Positions 52,886-62,104 of a stretch of 64,000 nucleotides of DNA are shown piece by piece. This DNA comes from G963667425 sp963667425 [NCBI: bacterium] (GTDB taxonomy: Bacteria > UBP6 > UBA1177), in the NCBI GenBank assembly GCA_963667425.1, contig OY763407.1:2046001-2110000 (forward strand), in the 5' to 3' direction. Below the pieces are notes generated by a model that saw only the letters and a list, made by a program, of their open reading frames with translations, did no database searches and had not been told where the DNA came from. Positions within the stretch are counted from its first letter, which is position 1; each line of letters begins with the position of its first letter. Both the position numbers and the translations under genes were made by a program.

Positions 52886-54415
52886 TTATAGATGATTCTC
52901 TTTTATTACTTTATTTATTTCATCATATGACAAATTTGGAGATAAATAATAATCAACACTAAAACCATTACCTTCAATATTTTCTATAGGCGTTATTATA
53001 CCCTTAATAGTTTGATAAAACTTAAATTTTCTATTAGGAATTCGCCAAACTATTCCTGTTTTTCCTGAAATAAATTCAACCACATTTCCATAAACAAGCA
53101 TTCCTCCACTTCTTTCTCCAAATCTCAATATATTATTATTGTTATTTGCAATAAATAAAAAATCTTCTGCTGCTGAAAATGTATATCTATTCTGAAGAAA
53201 AATAATTTTACCGTTGTATATATTAGAATCATTTTCAACTTTTGCAGGAAAATTTACCAAGACATCATTTAATTTAATGGAACTCTCTTTTTGCAAAGAT
53301 TCAAACCTATGCTCCATTTCTTTTTCAAAATAACTCTTTAAATCTTTATCTGTTTTATAAAGAATATACTTCCTTACAATACTATTATAGGAAAGAGCAC
53401 CGCTTTCTTTATTATTTATATCGTTCCAGCCAATAAACAAGCTATCATTTTTTTGAATATTCATTTTTGTAAGCCACTCTTCTATGTATTCTGTGCTTCC
53501 ACCAGTATTATTTCTTAAATCAATAACAAGATACTTATGATTTTTATGTTTCACTGCATCATTAACGAACTGCTTTAGTTCATTATTATATTTATCCTGA
53601 AAAGAGCTCAACCTAATAAATCCTATGTCACCATTATCTATATAACTATAAACTTTTATTCCTCTTTCTTTTGGTGACTCATGTTTTACTTTTGTAAAAT
53701 CAAATTTCTTTTCCTTATTATTCATTTTACAAAAAGCTGTAATTTTATCTGAAGAAGCAAATGCCGATATGACAATTATAGTTTTAATTTTTCCCTCATT
53801 ATCAATATATTTCTTTTTTTCTAATGTATTTTCAAAAATCTTACCTATTCTTTTGTCTTTTTCATCTGTCAAGAATCGGCAATTTTTTTGAAGAGGTAAT
53901 AAACTTTCTGACGGAAAATCCGTAATATATTCATTTTTTATCCAACCATTTATTTCAAACAGTGATGCTGTTATGTTGACTGTAAAAGCAAAATGTCTAT
54001 CTAATACATATTTCTGCATTTCAATATATATTGGAAAAATAGCTTCCGCTAAAGTCCACTCTTTTTTTTCTTTTAATCTATTTAAATGTTTTTCAAAAAA
54101 TTTATCTATATCCATCTGAAGTGAAAGCTCATAGTAACCACTATAGGTTTTTAGCAAAACATCTTTCAGTTCTATTACATCAGAGACAAGATCCGCTGTT
54201 TTAAAAACAGAGTTTTCTCGCAAAGGATCTGTTTCTCTTTCAGATAATAATTTTTGTAAACAGTTACTGTCCTTATTCAAAATATATTTAGCATTAAAAT
54301 CTTTTATATCAAAATATATTTCAGCATCTTTTCCGCAAATATTCTCTACAGTTTTCTCAAACGAAAAAACATTGCTAAACACCATCATAAGCATGAAAAA
54401 CAAAAAGAATCTCAC
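52886..54415 (-). CDS. Peptidase S41 (C-terminal processing protease-like) family protein
   Basis: A 509-residue exported protein. GTG 54415 is taken as start because GGAGG lies five bases before it and it gives a compact signal peptide (RFFLFFMLMMVFSNVFSF); the ATG at 54427 overlaps that SD. A large helical N-terminal region is followed by the S41 core: YSYIDNGDIGFIRLSSF, VIDLRNNTGGS (about 316), the nucleophile segment RYTFSAAEDFLFI (Ser about 413) and FGERSGGMLVYG. No PDZ domain is evident, so it is nearer to the Tsp-like/photosystem D1 C-terminal protease fold without PDZ. It lies 78 bases after cvpA; a hairpin between them suggests separate expression. Confidence 0.8.
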   Translation of the reverse strand: MRFFLFFMLMMVFSNVFSFEKTVENICGKDAEIYFDIKDFNAKYILNKDSNCLQKLLSERETDPLRENSVFKTADLVSDVIELKDVLLKTYSGYYELSLQMDIDKFFEKHLNRLKEKKEWTLAEAIFPIYIEMQKYVLDRHFAFTVNITASLFEINGWIKNEYITDFPSESLLPLQKNCRFLTDEKDKRIGKIFENTLEKKKYIDNEGKIKTIIVISAFASSDKITAFCKMNNKEKKFDFTKVKHESPKERGIKVYSYIDNGDIGFIRLSSFQDKYNNELKQFVNDAVKHKNHKYLVIDLRNNTGGSTEYIEEWLTKMNIQKNDSLFIGWNDINNKESGALSYNSIVRKYILYKTDKDLKSYFEKEMEHRFESLQKESSIKLNDVLVNFPAKVENDSNIYNGKIIFLQNRYTFSAAEDFLFIANNNNNILRFGERSGGMLVYGNVVEFISGKTGIVWRIPNRKFKFYQTIKGIITPIENIEGNGFSVDYYLSPNLSYDEINKVIKENHL

Positions 54416-54459
54416 ACAAACCTCCACAATATTTAGGCTTATTTTATAATATTTATATA

Positions 54460-54487
54460 AAGATTTATATTAAAAAAAATAAATCTT
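54460..54487 (-). terminator. AT-rich hairpin after cvpA, probable end of the bat operon
   Basis: AAGATTTAT (54460-54468) and ATAAATCTT (54479-54487) form a perfect 9-bp inverted repeat with a 10-base loop, seven bases after the cvpA stop on the minus strand. It has few G-C pairs and only a moderate U tract, so it is a weak terminator at best. Confidence 0.4.
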
Positions 54488-54493
54488 AATTTT

Positions 54494-54952
54494 TTAAGCA
54501 CTTACAAATTCAATTATTTTTCTGCCGAAATCAAAAAAGTAACTTCGTGTTAAATATGGTTTAAGTTCAACAAGAATTCCTTTTGACTGAAGATATTTCA
54601 AAGTATATACCATAAGGAGCAGTATTATCATAAACTTGACCAGTCCTGCAAAAACGCCAAGAAATTTATTGAATCCTCCAGTGATACCTTCTTTTTGCTC
54701 AATAAGTCCACTGAAAAGCCAAAGCAGCAGCTTTGAAACAAGAAAATAAAAAATCACAAATAAAACAGGCGTTACAATAAAAGATGCTGATCCTGCATAA
54801 TCAACTATAAAACTTTTTACTGAAGCAAAGGAGTAGAGAACAAAACAGCAGATAAGTGTAAAAATTCGCACTATTTCACGATATCCGCCACCAAGATAAC
54901 CTGAAATAAGCGACAGTACAAGTATAACGGCAATAGAGATATCAATTATCAA
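54494..54952 (-). CDS. CvpA family membrane protein
   Basis: A 152-residue inner-membrane protein with four TM helices (about 4-22, 28-46, 58-80, 100-120). The CvpA pattern is visible in DISIAVILVLSLISGYLGGGYREIVR at the start and GGFNKFLGVFAGLVKFMIIL in the middle. CvpA homologues are linked to envelope stress, colicin V export and bile resistance. Its start overlaps batE by four bases, so it is the last member of the bat operon, a placement I do not know as standard. Confidence 0.88.
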   Translation of the reverse strand: MIIDISIAVILVLSLISGYLGGGYREIVRIFTLICCFVLYSFASVKSFIVDYAGSASFIVTPVLFVIFYFLVSKLLLWLFSGLIEQKEGITGGFNKFLGVFAGLVKFMIILLLMVYTLKYLQSKGILVELKPYLTRSYFFDFGRKIIEFVSA

Positions 54953-55662
54953 TTAGACCGCCTTTTAAGAAGAGCCATATTCTGAATTTCAAGCCATCCT
55001 TCCTCATTTGTTTTAAAATTTTTAACTCTTGCCCATCCATTGTTTGTTTCTTCAACAATCAAAGTATCACCCTCTCCTGTTTTTCCTATTGATGTAAGGG
55101 CATTATCAGGACCGGATTTAAGATCTGTCTGAAATAGAGCTATAGCAGTTTTAATTGAGTAATATTCGTTATGACGATAAAGAAAAAATGCTGTAAAGAA
55201 TATAGCTGCTGTGAAAAGAGGAATCAAAGCTATTTTTATTTTCCATGATGGTTTAAACATAAAGAAAATAAGTGCTGCAACTACAAAATATATAGAAAGC
55301 ATAAAAAGGATCAATGGGATTTCAAGCGGTGCGTTTTTTTCCATAAGAGAGTGTGGTATTTTTAATGAAAGATTTTCTTCCAGTATTTTAAGATTATGCT
55401 CTGCCTCCTTAAAATCGGGAGCAACCTGAAGTGTCTGAAGATAAAAATAGACCGCATGTCCATATAGCTCTTCTTTTTCTGAAACCACACCTAAATTATA
55501 AAGAAGAAGCGGATTGTCAGGATCCTGTTTCAATTCATTTAAAAAGATTGTTTCCGCTTTATGATAATCTTTTGCAACATATGCATCAAATCCTGAATCA
55601 GAAGCATAAAGGACAGGTGCTGTAACAACTAACAACAGTATAAACAATATTATTTTTCTCAT
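54949..55662 (-). CDS. batE: BatE-like TPR and SH3-domain membrane protein
   Basis: A 237-residue protein of the aerotolerance operon. Signal peptide (about 1-20), two TPR units (AYVAKDYHKAETIFLNELKQ; PLLLYNLGVVSEKEELYGHA, about 27-90), two TM helices (about 115-135 and 143-160), then a bacterial SH3 domain (KTGEGDTLIVEETNNGWARV; EEGWLEIQNMALL, about 193-230). That is the standard BatE build. It overlaps batD by four bases and cvpA by four. Such proteins support oxygen tolerance or envelope integrity in Bacteroides and Leptospira relatives. Confidence 0.85.
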   Translation of the reverse strand: MRKIILFILLLVVTAPVLYASDSGFDAYVAKDYHKAETIFLNELKQDPDNPLLLYNLGVVSEKEELYGHAVYFYLQTLQVAPDFKEAEHNLKILEENLSLKIPHSLMEKNAPLEIPLILFMLSIYFVVAALIFFMFKPSWKIKIALIPLFTAAIFFTAFFLYRHNEYYSIKTAIALFQTDLKSGPDNALTSIGKTGEGDTLIVEETNNGWARVKNFKTNEEGWLEIQNMALLKRRSN

Positions 55663-57392
55663 TTAAGACCTCCTCTATTTCTAAGGAGTGTAATTGCTTC
55701 TTTTTTAAGCTCGTTAAGATTCTGTTCCTGATTACCGCTATATATTGCATGTTGAATTTTTGTTGTAAAAGCGATAGTGTTTTCTATATTTTTACCATAT
55801 TTCTTTTTTAAATCATTAATTTTCTCACCTTTAAAAGAAATATTGTAACAGTTAAGAAAAGAATCATAAAAAAGATTCAGCAAATCACTTGGATTTTCTG
55901 CTTCAGCAAATTTGCGTTCCCAGGTACTGCGGTATTTTGAAGCATAAGCTTTCTTTTTATTTATGGAATTAATGGTAAGCCAAATCATAAATGTTAAAAT
56001 CAAAATCACCAGAGGAATAACGAGCATAAGCATAAACCAGATCGTTTCTGTCATTGGCAAAGTTGAATAAGTTTTTAAATTTGACGATAAAGTTCTTATT
56101 ATTTCAAAAGGTTTTGCAGAAACTTTTTCATTATTATCGTCAAGAGCAGTTGAAACTGTGGCGGATATTTTTACCGGCTTACTTTGAATAGTGTAATATC
56201 CATCTTTTTTATTAAAAAACTCCTTTTTCAAAGAAGGTATTTCATATTTTCCTTCCTGAAGAGCCTTTATCATGAATTTAAACTCTTTTTTTCCGCAGTA
56301 TTCTCCATTGGAAACATTAGCTGTTGTCTTTTTTTCAGGGTCAAATATTTTCAGTCCATTTATTTCAGAGAGTTCTAATTCTACTGCATTAAAATTACCA
56401 CAGCCGCTTACAGTATATGTAACTGTATCAAAAAGCTTGTCTTTAGAAAGATTAAGCGTTGTCTTATCCTGAAAAAGTTCATACGCCCCATATGTTGCAT
56501 CAGGATGATTGGCTTTATCAGGAAGCGGAAGTAACTTTATATCAAGTTTAGGGCTGCTTATATTAAAAGTTTTTGTACTAAATCCAAATCCAGAGCCAAC
56601 CGCTACTTTTAAAATTAGCTGCGTTCCTTCGATTGAAGAGGCTCCTGGCTGAGGAAGAAGAAGATATCTTTTGAGCAGACTTTGTCTATATCCTACACCA
56701 TCAATAAAAACAGGTGTGTTTGTTAGGGAATTTGGACTTTGAAGAGTTTCGCTCCAACTATTCTGAAAATGAGGTTGCTCAACAAATGATAAATTTGATA
56801 TTGATCTGTTGAGATATAAATACCATCCTGCAACAAATGGTTCACCTTCATAAAGATCGCCCTTGTTTTCAGGAACAATTCTTAAAAAATAATTTTTTGT
56901 CCTTTTTTCCCATTCTGTAAGCGGTGCGGAAAAGCGATCTATATTTTCATTTGCAGAATCGTCACTTGTGTTACTATTCATAGTTGCACCGGGAAGATTA
57001 TTTAAAGAACCGGAAACAATTATTGTAAGTGTATTTGATTTTATAGATTTGCCTGACTCTGTATAAACTTTTGCAGGACCTATGACAAAAGTTCCCTCTT
57101 TTGTTGGAGTAAGTTCATAAGTGTAAGTTTTTACATCTTTTTTAGTCATTTTTCCATTAATTATATTAACAGAAGATGATGATGACGTTCCACCTTCCAT
57201 GACGTTGAAATTATCAAAAGACGGCGGTTCAACTTTCCCGACATCATCATCACTATCATCGAGTACTTCCATTTGAAGAACTATCTGCTCGCCTGCCGCA
57301 ACTTTTCCTTTATCTGCGGAAAGAGTTACTTTTGTAGCAGAAAGTAGTATCGGAAATATAAGAAATATTATAAAAAGTGCCTTTTGCACCAC
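55659..57392 (-). CDS. batD: BatD family protein (oxygen-tolerance/aerotolerance)
   Basis: A 577-residue exported membrane protein. Signal peptide (to about 19, LLSATK), then repeated Ig-like BatD domains: VTLSADKGKVAAGEQIVLQM, NFNVMEGGTSSSSSVNIING, the TYTYELTPTKEGTFVIGPA strand that is the family signature (about 91-109), a second such unit at ~160-290 and a third at ~300-400 with EFKFMIKALQEGKYEIPSLK. One TM helix near 448-470 and a cytoplasmic tail of ~105 residues follow. It lies between batC and batE, overlapping batE. Confidence 0.93.
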   Translation of the reverse strand: MVQKALFIIFLIFPILLSATKVTLSADKGKVAAGEQIVLQMEVLDDSDDDVGKVEPPSFDNFNVMEGGTSSSSSVNIINGKMTKKDVKTYTYELTPTKEGTFVIGPAKVYTESGKSIKSNTLTIIVSGSLNNLPGATMNSNTSDDSANENIDRFSAPLTEWEKRTKNYFLRIVPENKGDLYEGEPFVAGWYLYLNRSISNLSFVEQPHFQNSWSETLQSPNSLTNTPVFIDGVGYRQSLLKRYLLLPQPGASSIEGTQLILKVAVGSGFGFSTKTFNISSPKLDIKLLPLPDKANHPDATYGAYELFQDKTTLNLSKDKLFDTVTYTVSGCGNFNAVELELSEINGLKIFDPEKKTTANVSNGEYCGKKEFKFMIKALQEGKYEIPSLKKEFFNKKDGYYTIQSKPVKISATVSTALDDNNEKVSAKPFEIIRTLSSNLKTYSTLPMTETIWFMLMLVIPLVILILTFMIWLTINSINKKKAYASKYRSTWERKFAEAENPSDLLNLFYDSFLNCYNISFKGEKINDLKKKYGKNIENTIAFTTKIQHAIYSGNQEQNLNELKKEAITLLRNRGGLK

Positions 57393-57454
57393 AGTAGCCT
57401 CCTTTTTATCTAACCTTTTTTAACATAAAAATGATTTTTTGCAATTAAACATTT

Positions 57455-58276
57455 TTACCATACCTGTCCGTCGTTGTCTCCATTTCCTTTTTTCTGTATC
57501 ATAAACTGAGGCACCTGAAGTTTTTTGCGTTCTTTAAATTTGTTTAACATCTCTTCCGCATCTTTCTTTTCCCCTTTTTTATCTTCTTTTTTGACTGATG
57601 CAGATTCTTTTTCCTCTTTTTTATCTTTTTCTTCTTTGTTTTCTTCCTTATCACCGCTTGTTTGTTTCATTTCATCATCTTTTTTTTCATTCTGCTGATT
57701 TTGCTGCTGTTGTTGCGGATTATTTTTTTCTTCATTTTTCTGATTTTCTTCATTTTTATTCTGCTGATCCTGATTTTTTTCCTTATCATCCTTATTTTCG
57801 TTGTTTTTATCCTGATCCTGCTGTTGTTGCTGTTTCTGCATTTCCAACAGTCTTTTAGTAACTTCAATATTGGATGCCGTTTCTCTTGTAGGTTTTTCTT
57901 TCATCGACTTTATGTAAAAATCAAGAGATTCTTTATATTTTTTAGTATCAGCAAAAGCATTACCCATATTATGAAATATCTTTGAACGAAGATCTTTTGT
58001 TTTTGCTTTGCCAAGAGCTTTTTCATAATTTTCAATGGCTTTGTCATATTTTTTGTCTTTCTGATAAACAGCTCCAAGATTATAAAACAATTCACCGCTG
58101 TCAGGATATGCTTTTATTTCCTTTTCTATCAACTCTCCTGCTTTATCATTTTTACCTTGCGCAGAAAGCTCTTTTGCCTCTTTATTATTTGCATTTTCCT
58201 TTTTAAAAAGATCTAAAGCAAAGGCCGTGTTAAAAACAAACAAACACGAAACACATAATAATATTAATTTTCTCAT
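57455..58276 (-). CDS. batC: BatC-like TPR protein with Gln/Asn/Lys/Glu-rich tail
   Basis: A 273-residue exported TPR protein. Signal peptide (about 1-20, FNTAFA), two to three TPRs (GELFYNLGAVYQKDKKYDKA, KIFHNMGNAFADTKKYKESL; about 30-135), then ~110 residues of very low complexity. The latter includes runs such as QQQQQDQDKNNENK, QQNKNEENQKNEEKNN and EEKDKKEEKES, and it ends in FMIQKKGNGDNDGQVW. BatC forms a complex with BatB and BatA in Leptospira and Bacteroides. It overlaps batB by four bases. The low-complexity tail probably makes a flexible periplasmic spacer. Confidence 0.85.
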   Translation of the reverse strand: MRKLILLCVSCLFVFNTAFALDLFKKENANNKEAKELSAQGKNDKAGELIEKEIKAYPDSGELFYNLGAVYQKDKKYDKAIENYEKALGKAKTKDLRSKIFHNMGNAFADTKKYKESLDFYIKSMKEKPTRETASNIEVTKRLLEMQKQQQQQDQDKNNENKDDKEKNQDQQNKNEENQKNEEKNNPQQQQQNQQNEKKDDEMKQTSGDKEENKEEKDKKEEKESASVKKEDKKGEKKDAEEMLNKFKERKKLQVPQFMIQKKGNGDNDGQVW

Positions 58277-59253
58277 CTTTCAGCCCCCTTTCTTCCTGTT
58301 GAAGCTATAGCAAAGAAAAGGAAAAACATTATGATACCCATAAATAAAGGTAATTGAAACATTTCTACATAAACAGGTATTTGACTTTCTCCAGTTTTTA
58401 CTCTGTTTTTGAATTTTGCAACATACTGAGAAAATGTTTCTCCTTTTTTTATCTCATCTGCAGAAAGCACAGTCTTACATTTTTCGAAAAAATCTTTATT
58501 CATTTTAGTTATGACCATGTTTCCTTGTTTGTCTTTAAGATAACTGCCATTAACACTGACTGGTGCACCTTCAACTGAACCGACAGGTAAAAATGCAAAG
58601 TGAATATGATTTTTCTGCTGCAACTCTTTTATTTTATCAAAATCAAGCGAAGGATCTTCTCCATCAGAAATAATGACAAGAAGTCTGTCGCTGTTTTCAC
58701 TTGATGTTGACAGCGTTTCTGTTGCAAGCTCTATCGCTTCCGTAATTGCTGTTCCGTTTTTGTTTATCATCCCCGGTTCCAGAATTGATATAAGAGAAAG
58801 AGCTGTATTGTAATCAGATGTAAGCGGAAGCTGTAAAAAAGCATCTCCGGCAAAAGGAACAAGAGCGATTCTATCTCCATTTAGTGACGAAACCATATCC
58901 ATCAGCTGATTTTTACCAAGCTCCATTCGTGAACCTTCGGCATCTTCCGCAAGCATGCTTAAACTTGTGTCAAAAACTACTGCTATATCCATCCCCTCAG
59001 ACTCAAAATGAAGCTCTTTAGTAATTGTCTGTGGTCTCGCCGCTGCAACAGTTAAAAGTGAAAAAGCTATAATAAGAATAAATCTTTTCATCCATATTCT
59101 TTTAACACTGCAAAAAAGAATCTCTTTTTGCTGCCACTTTGAAAATTTATTTACAAAAAAATCTCTTTTTCTTCCTGCAATATAAAAATAAATTATCAGT
59201 AAAGGAAGCCATATAAAAGGCAAAAGCAGATATCTCCAATCAGCAAAACTCAT
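58273..59253 (-). CDS. batB: BatB-like VWA-domain membrane protein
   Basis: A 326-residue membrane-anchored von Willebrand factor A domain protein. TM1 about 8-26, a second hydrophobic segment about 52-70, the VWA domain with MIDAS motif VVFDTSLSMLA (D-x-S-x-S, about 90), the Thr in LTSDYNTALS and Asp in VIISDGEDPS, and a C-terminal TM helix (about 300-318). The MIDAS is complete, so metal-dependent protein binding is expected. It overlaps batA and batC by four bases each. Confidence 0.92.
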   Translation of the reverse strand: MSFADWRYLLLPFIWLPLLIIYFYIAGRKRDFFVNKFSKWQQKEILFCSVKRIWMKRFILIIAFSLLTVAAARPQTITKELHFESEGMDIAVVFDTSLSMLAEDAEGSRMELGKNQLMDMVSSLNGDRIALVPFAGDAFLQLPLTSDYNTALSLISILEPGMINKNGTAITEAIELATETLSTSSENSDRLLVIISDGEDPSLDFDKIKELQQKNHIHFAFLPVGSVEGAPVSVNGSYLKDKQGNMVITKMNKDFFEKCKTVLSADEIKKGETFSQYVAKFKNRVKTGESQIPVYVEMFQLPLFMGIIMFFLFFAIASTGRKGAER

Positions 59254-60239
59254 CTTTCAACCTCCGGAAAAACAGGAATTATCAATGTGAAAATTCTGGA
59301 AATTATAAACAGAATCATTGCTGCCAAAATAAAAATTGGTGCATATTCCTTATAGAATCTTATTTTATTTGTCGGAACAGGACTTTTTTCAAGTTTATCT
59401 ATATCGGCAAAAGCTTTTTTAAGATCTTCAGGAGTTACAGACTGGTAAAATCTGCCACCGGAAGTTTCAGCAACACTTTTAAGTAGTTTGGGATTGGCAG
59501 TGACCTGTACATTTGTATAACTTTTCATTCCAAACATATTTGTTGTAGGATATGGAACCATACCTGATTTTCCAATAAGAATGGAATAAATCTTTACTCC
59601 CATTTTTTTTGCAATCTCTGCTGCCTGAAGAGGTTCAAGATTACTGCTGTTGTCATCGCCATCGCTTAAAAGTATTATTACTTTACTTTTACTTTTGCTT
59701 TTCTCAAGCCTTGAAAGGGCAAGTCCAAGTCCATTGCCAATAGCTGTTCCGTCCTCAACGACTCCTGTTTTAAGAGAGGCTAATAACCTTCTAAAAACAG
59801 CATAATCACTTGTAAGGGGCACTTGAAGAAAACTATCGCCTGCAAAAAAAACAAGACCAAGTCGATCTGTTTTTCTGCTCTCAACAAAATTATCTATAAC
59901 TCTTTTTGCAGTTTCGAGTCTGTTGTCCGGCTGAAAATCAAGTGCTTCCATTGAAGTTGAAATATCAAGTGCAACAAAAATATCCTTGCCCTGTATCGGA
60001 GGTGTAACTTCTTTTTCAAGACTTACAGGCCTTGCAAGGGCAATAATAAGTATTAATACTGCAAAAATATCCAGAAAAGGCGTTATATAAAAACTGTTAT
60101 CAGCGTTTTTTCTCATATTTCTGAAGTTTGAATAGAAAATTCCCAGCAATCTTTTTTTGCCGACAAATTTTTTTACAAGAAAAAACAACAAAATCAAAAT
60201 CGGTGCTAAAAGCAGAAACTCAGGATTTTGAAACTGCAT
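59250..60239 (-). CDS. batA: BatA-like VWA-domain membrane protein
   Basis: A 329-residue sister of BatB. Start 60239 has AAGGAGG six bases upstream and yields the usual beginning (MQFQNPEFLLLAPILILLFF); the frame is open ten codons upstream without SD. TM1 about 6-21, TM2 about 48-66, VWA with MIDAS VALDISTSMEALDFQPDNR (about 87), LTSDYAVFRR, and ILLSDGDDNSS. The C-terminal TM is about 303-325. It overlaps the upstream membrane-protein gene by 20 bases and batB by four. Confidence 0.92.
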   Translation of the reverse strand: MQFQNPEFLLLAPILILLFFLVKKFVGKKRLLGIFYSNFRNMRKNADNSFYITPFLDIFAVLILIIALARPVSLEKEVTPPIQGKDIFVALDISTSMEALDFQPDNRLETAKRVIDNFVESRKTDRLGLVFFAGDSFLQVPLTSDYAVFRRLLASLKTGVVEDGTAIGNGLGLALSRLEKSKSKSKVIILLSDGDDNSSNLEPLQAAEIAKKMGVKIYSILIGKSGMVPYPTTNMFGMKSYTNVQVTANPKLLKSVAETSGGRFYQSVTPEDLKKAFADIDKLEKSPVPTNKIRFYKEYAPIFILAAMILFIISRIFTLIIPVFPEVER

Positions 60240-61089
60240 TTTCTGCCTCCTTTGGTTCCATAGTATCAACCAGAGATTTAAATTTATTTATAAGAGAATC
60301 ATAGACTGTTTTTTCCATTGACACACCGGCAAACTTAAAAGCATCACAATTATTCATTATAAAAACAATTTCTTTGACTGCCACTTCATCACTAACATTT
60401 CTTTTTATATATCTTTTAAGCTCTCCTGTTGTCATTTCAGGAATGTTACTATCAAGTCTTTTACCTAAATAAAATTTTATTCCCATAGAAATTGAATCTA
60501 TATAACCATGTTCATCATTATTAAGGTAGCAGTTTTGAGCCTTTTCGAGGTAAAGGAGGGCAACCTCTTTTGGAGTAAACTCTTTAATAAGTTCCGCAAA
60601 AGCCTGTTTTTTTCTGGTTTTAAGCTTAAACAAAATAAAAACGGCAACCATTAGCAATGTTACTACTGCCAAAGCGTATAATATCACATACGTTTCAACA
60701 TAATAATCAACCATCCCCCACATATCTGAAAGCTTATTATCTTTTTCATCTGTGTTTGCTTTAACTTTAAAAGATATTTTTCCAGCACTATATGTATTAC
60801 CGTTATTATTAATTAACACTTCAGGCGTTTCAAGCTCTCCAAAATCAAGTGGTGTTATTGTTATCTCCCACTTTCCGTTATCATTCTTAAAGGGTTCTGA
60901 AATAAAAAACTTATCACTTTCCGATTTAAACGAGGCGGTAACTTCTCCATCAAAAGTTTTATCAAGAAACAAATGATTTTCTTCTCCAAAAAATATTTCT
61001 TTTTTTTCCAGAGAAACAGCTATTTTTTCAACAGCCATTAATCCATGAAATAAAAGAATAGGAAAAATCAAAAACAATATCTTTTTCAT
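60220..61089 (-). CDS. Bat-operon membrane protein with Ig-like domain (DUF4381-like)
   Basis: A 289-residue protein found between the DUF58 gene and batA, the usual site for a small DUF4381-type member. Signal peptide (about 1-19), an extracytoplasmic beta domain (about 20-115; WEITITPLDFGELETPEVLI), one TM helix (about 133-155) and a cytoplasmic helical domain (about 160-285: EFTPKEVALLYLEKAQNCY, MTTGELKRYIKRN). The assignment rests on layout and position. It overlaps the DUF58 gene by four bases and batA by 20. Confidence 0.75.
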   Translation of the reverse strand: MKKILFLIFPILLFHGLMAVEKIAVSLEKKEIFFGEENHLFLDKTFDGEVTASFKSESDKFFISEPFKNDNGKWEITITPLDFGELETPEVLINNNGNTYSAGKISFKVKANTDEKDNKLSDMWGMVDYYVETYVILYALAVVTLLMVAVFILFKLKTRKKQAFAELIKEFTPKEVALLYLEKAQNCYLNNDEHGYIDSISMGIKFYLGKRLDSNIPEMTTGELKRYIKRNVSDEVAVKEIVFIMNNCDAFKFAGVSMEKTVYDSLINKFKSLVDTMEPKEAENAVSKS

Positions 61090-61946
61090 CTTTTAACCTT
61101 CTCTGATCTTTTTAATCCTATTGTAAGATCCCCTATAAAATCTTCTTTATTTTCTATCCATATAACAGGCATTTTAAGTCTTGCAAATTTAGAGTCTATA
61201 TCCTTTTTAAAAGAATCTTCAAAAGAGTTGGAACCTGAAGACATATCAATAACTATTCTTTTACCGGTTTCAGGATCAACTGTTCTTAAAAAGCCTCTAC
61301 CAAAAGGGGAAAATTGTGTTTTATCATATATGGCAACAGGAACAACTTCGTGTCTTCTTCTGGTGTGTTTGAGATGATCAGGAAAATTATCAAAAAACAT
61401 ATCAGAAATAAAAAAAACAAGCGCTTTTTTCTTCATTATTTGATTTAAATATTTAAAAGCTTCATCAGGAGAGGTCTTTTTCCCTTCAGATTCAGCAGTA
61501 AGCATTCTTCTTATTACTGTAAGCAAATGATTTCTACCTCTTCTTGGCGGAATAAATTCTTCTGTTGTTCCTGAAAAAAGTAGCAAACCAACCTTATCGT
61601 TGTTTTTTATAGCAGAAAAAGCAAGCGTAGCGGAAACAGATGCGATTGTTTCCTGAATTGAAAGTTCACTGCCATACATAGTAGAACCTGATATATCAAC
61701 AAGCAGAATTACTGTAAGCTCTCTTTCTTCCTGAAATTTCTTTATAAAAGGCTTGTTCATTCTTGCAGTTACATTCCAGTCAATCAGCCTTGCATCATCA
61801 CCTTCCGTGTACTCTCTTACTTCCTGAAATTCCAGACCCTGTCCTTTAAAAAGAGAATGATAAATTCCCTGAAGAGAACTATCCACCTGCTTTTTGGCTT
61901 TAAGTTCAATTTTTCTTATTTTTTTTAAAATCTCTTCCTGAAACAT
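61086..61946 (-). CDS. DUF58 domain protein of the bat operon
   Basis: A 286-residue cytoplasmic DUF58/VWA-like protein. Family signature EYTEGDDARLIDWNVTARMNK (spread over about 43-63) leads to the VWA-like part VILLVDISGSTMYGS (about 79-93), then FSGTTEEFIPPRRGRNHLL and FFISDMFFD. It is the promoter-proximal gene of the bat cluster. In other genomes a moxR ATPase stands directly upstream; here the next gene is a divergent cheY, so moxR is missing from this locus. Confidence 0.92.
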   Translation of the reverse strand: MFQEEILKKIRKIELKAKKQVDSSLQGIYHSLFKGQGLEFQEVREYTEGDDARLIDWNVTARMNKPFIKKFQEERELTVILLVDISGSTMYGSELSIQETIASVSATLAFSAIKNNDKVGLLLFSGTTEEFIPPRRGRNHLLTVIRRMLTAESEGKKTSPDEAFKYLNQIMKKKALVFFISDMFFDNFPDHLKHTRRRHEVVPVAIYDKTQFSPFGRGFLRTVDPETGKRIVIDMSSGSNSFEDSFKKDIDSKFARLKMPVIWIENKEDFIGDLTIGLKRSEKVKR

Positions 61947-62002
61947 AAGCGTTTTTCCTTCAAAACCACATCAAACTTTTCACAATAACAATAAACATTA
62001 AA

Positions 62003-62031
62003 AAAATATTCCTTAATATATAAAGTGTCAA
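62003..62031 (-). promoter_or_regulatory. Promoter of the bat operon
   Basis: Minus-strand TTGACA (62026-62031), 17 bases, TATTTT (62003-62008), leader of ~55 bases before the DUF58 ATG. Confidence 0.55.
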
Positions 62032-62040
62032 AAAATATTC

Positions 62041-62068
62041 TTGAAATAATTTGAATAGAAAGTAAAAT
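62041..62068 (+). promoter_or_regulatory. Promoter of cheY-cheX
   Basis: TTGAAA (62041-62046), 16 bases, TAAAAT (62063-62068), 9 bp away from the divergent bat promoter. Confidence 0.7.
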
Positions 62069-62104
62069 GTCTTAGGAATTGCGCTATTCATGCGGAGGTT
62101 TTTT

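Noticed and set aside
52706-52891. 61-codon open frame across tRNA-Leu
   Set aside because: It spans the tRNA and its promoter; no SD.
57598-57985. Very hydrophobic plus-strand open frames opposite batC
   Set aside because: They are the antisense of the Gln/Lys/Glu-rich tail (CAG/AAA/GAA read backwards gives Leu/Phe/Ile); no SD or promoter.
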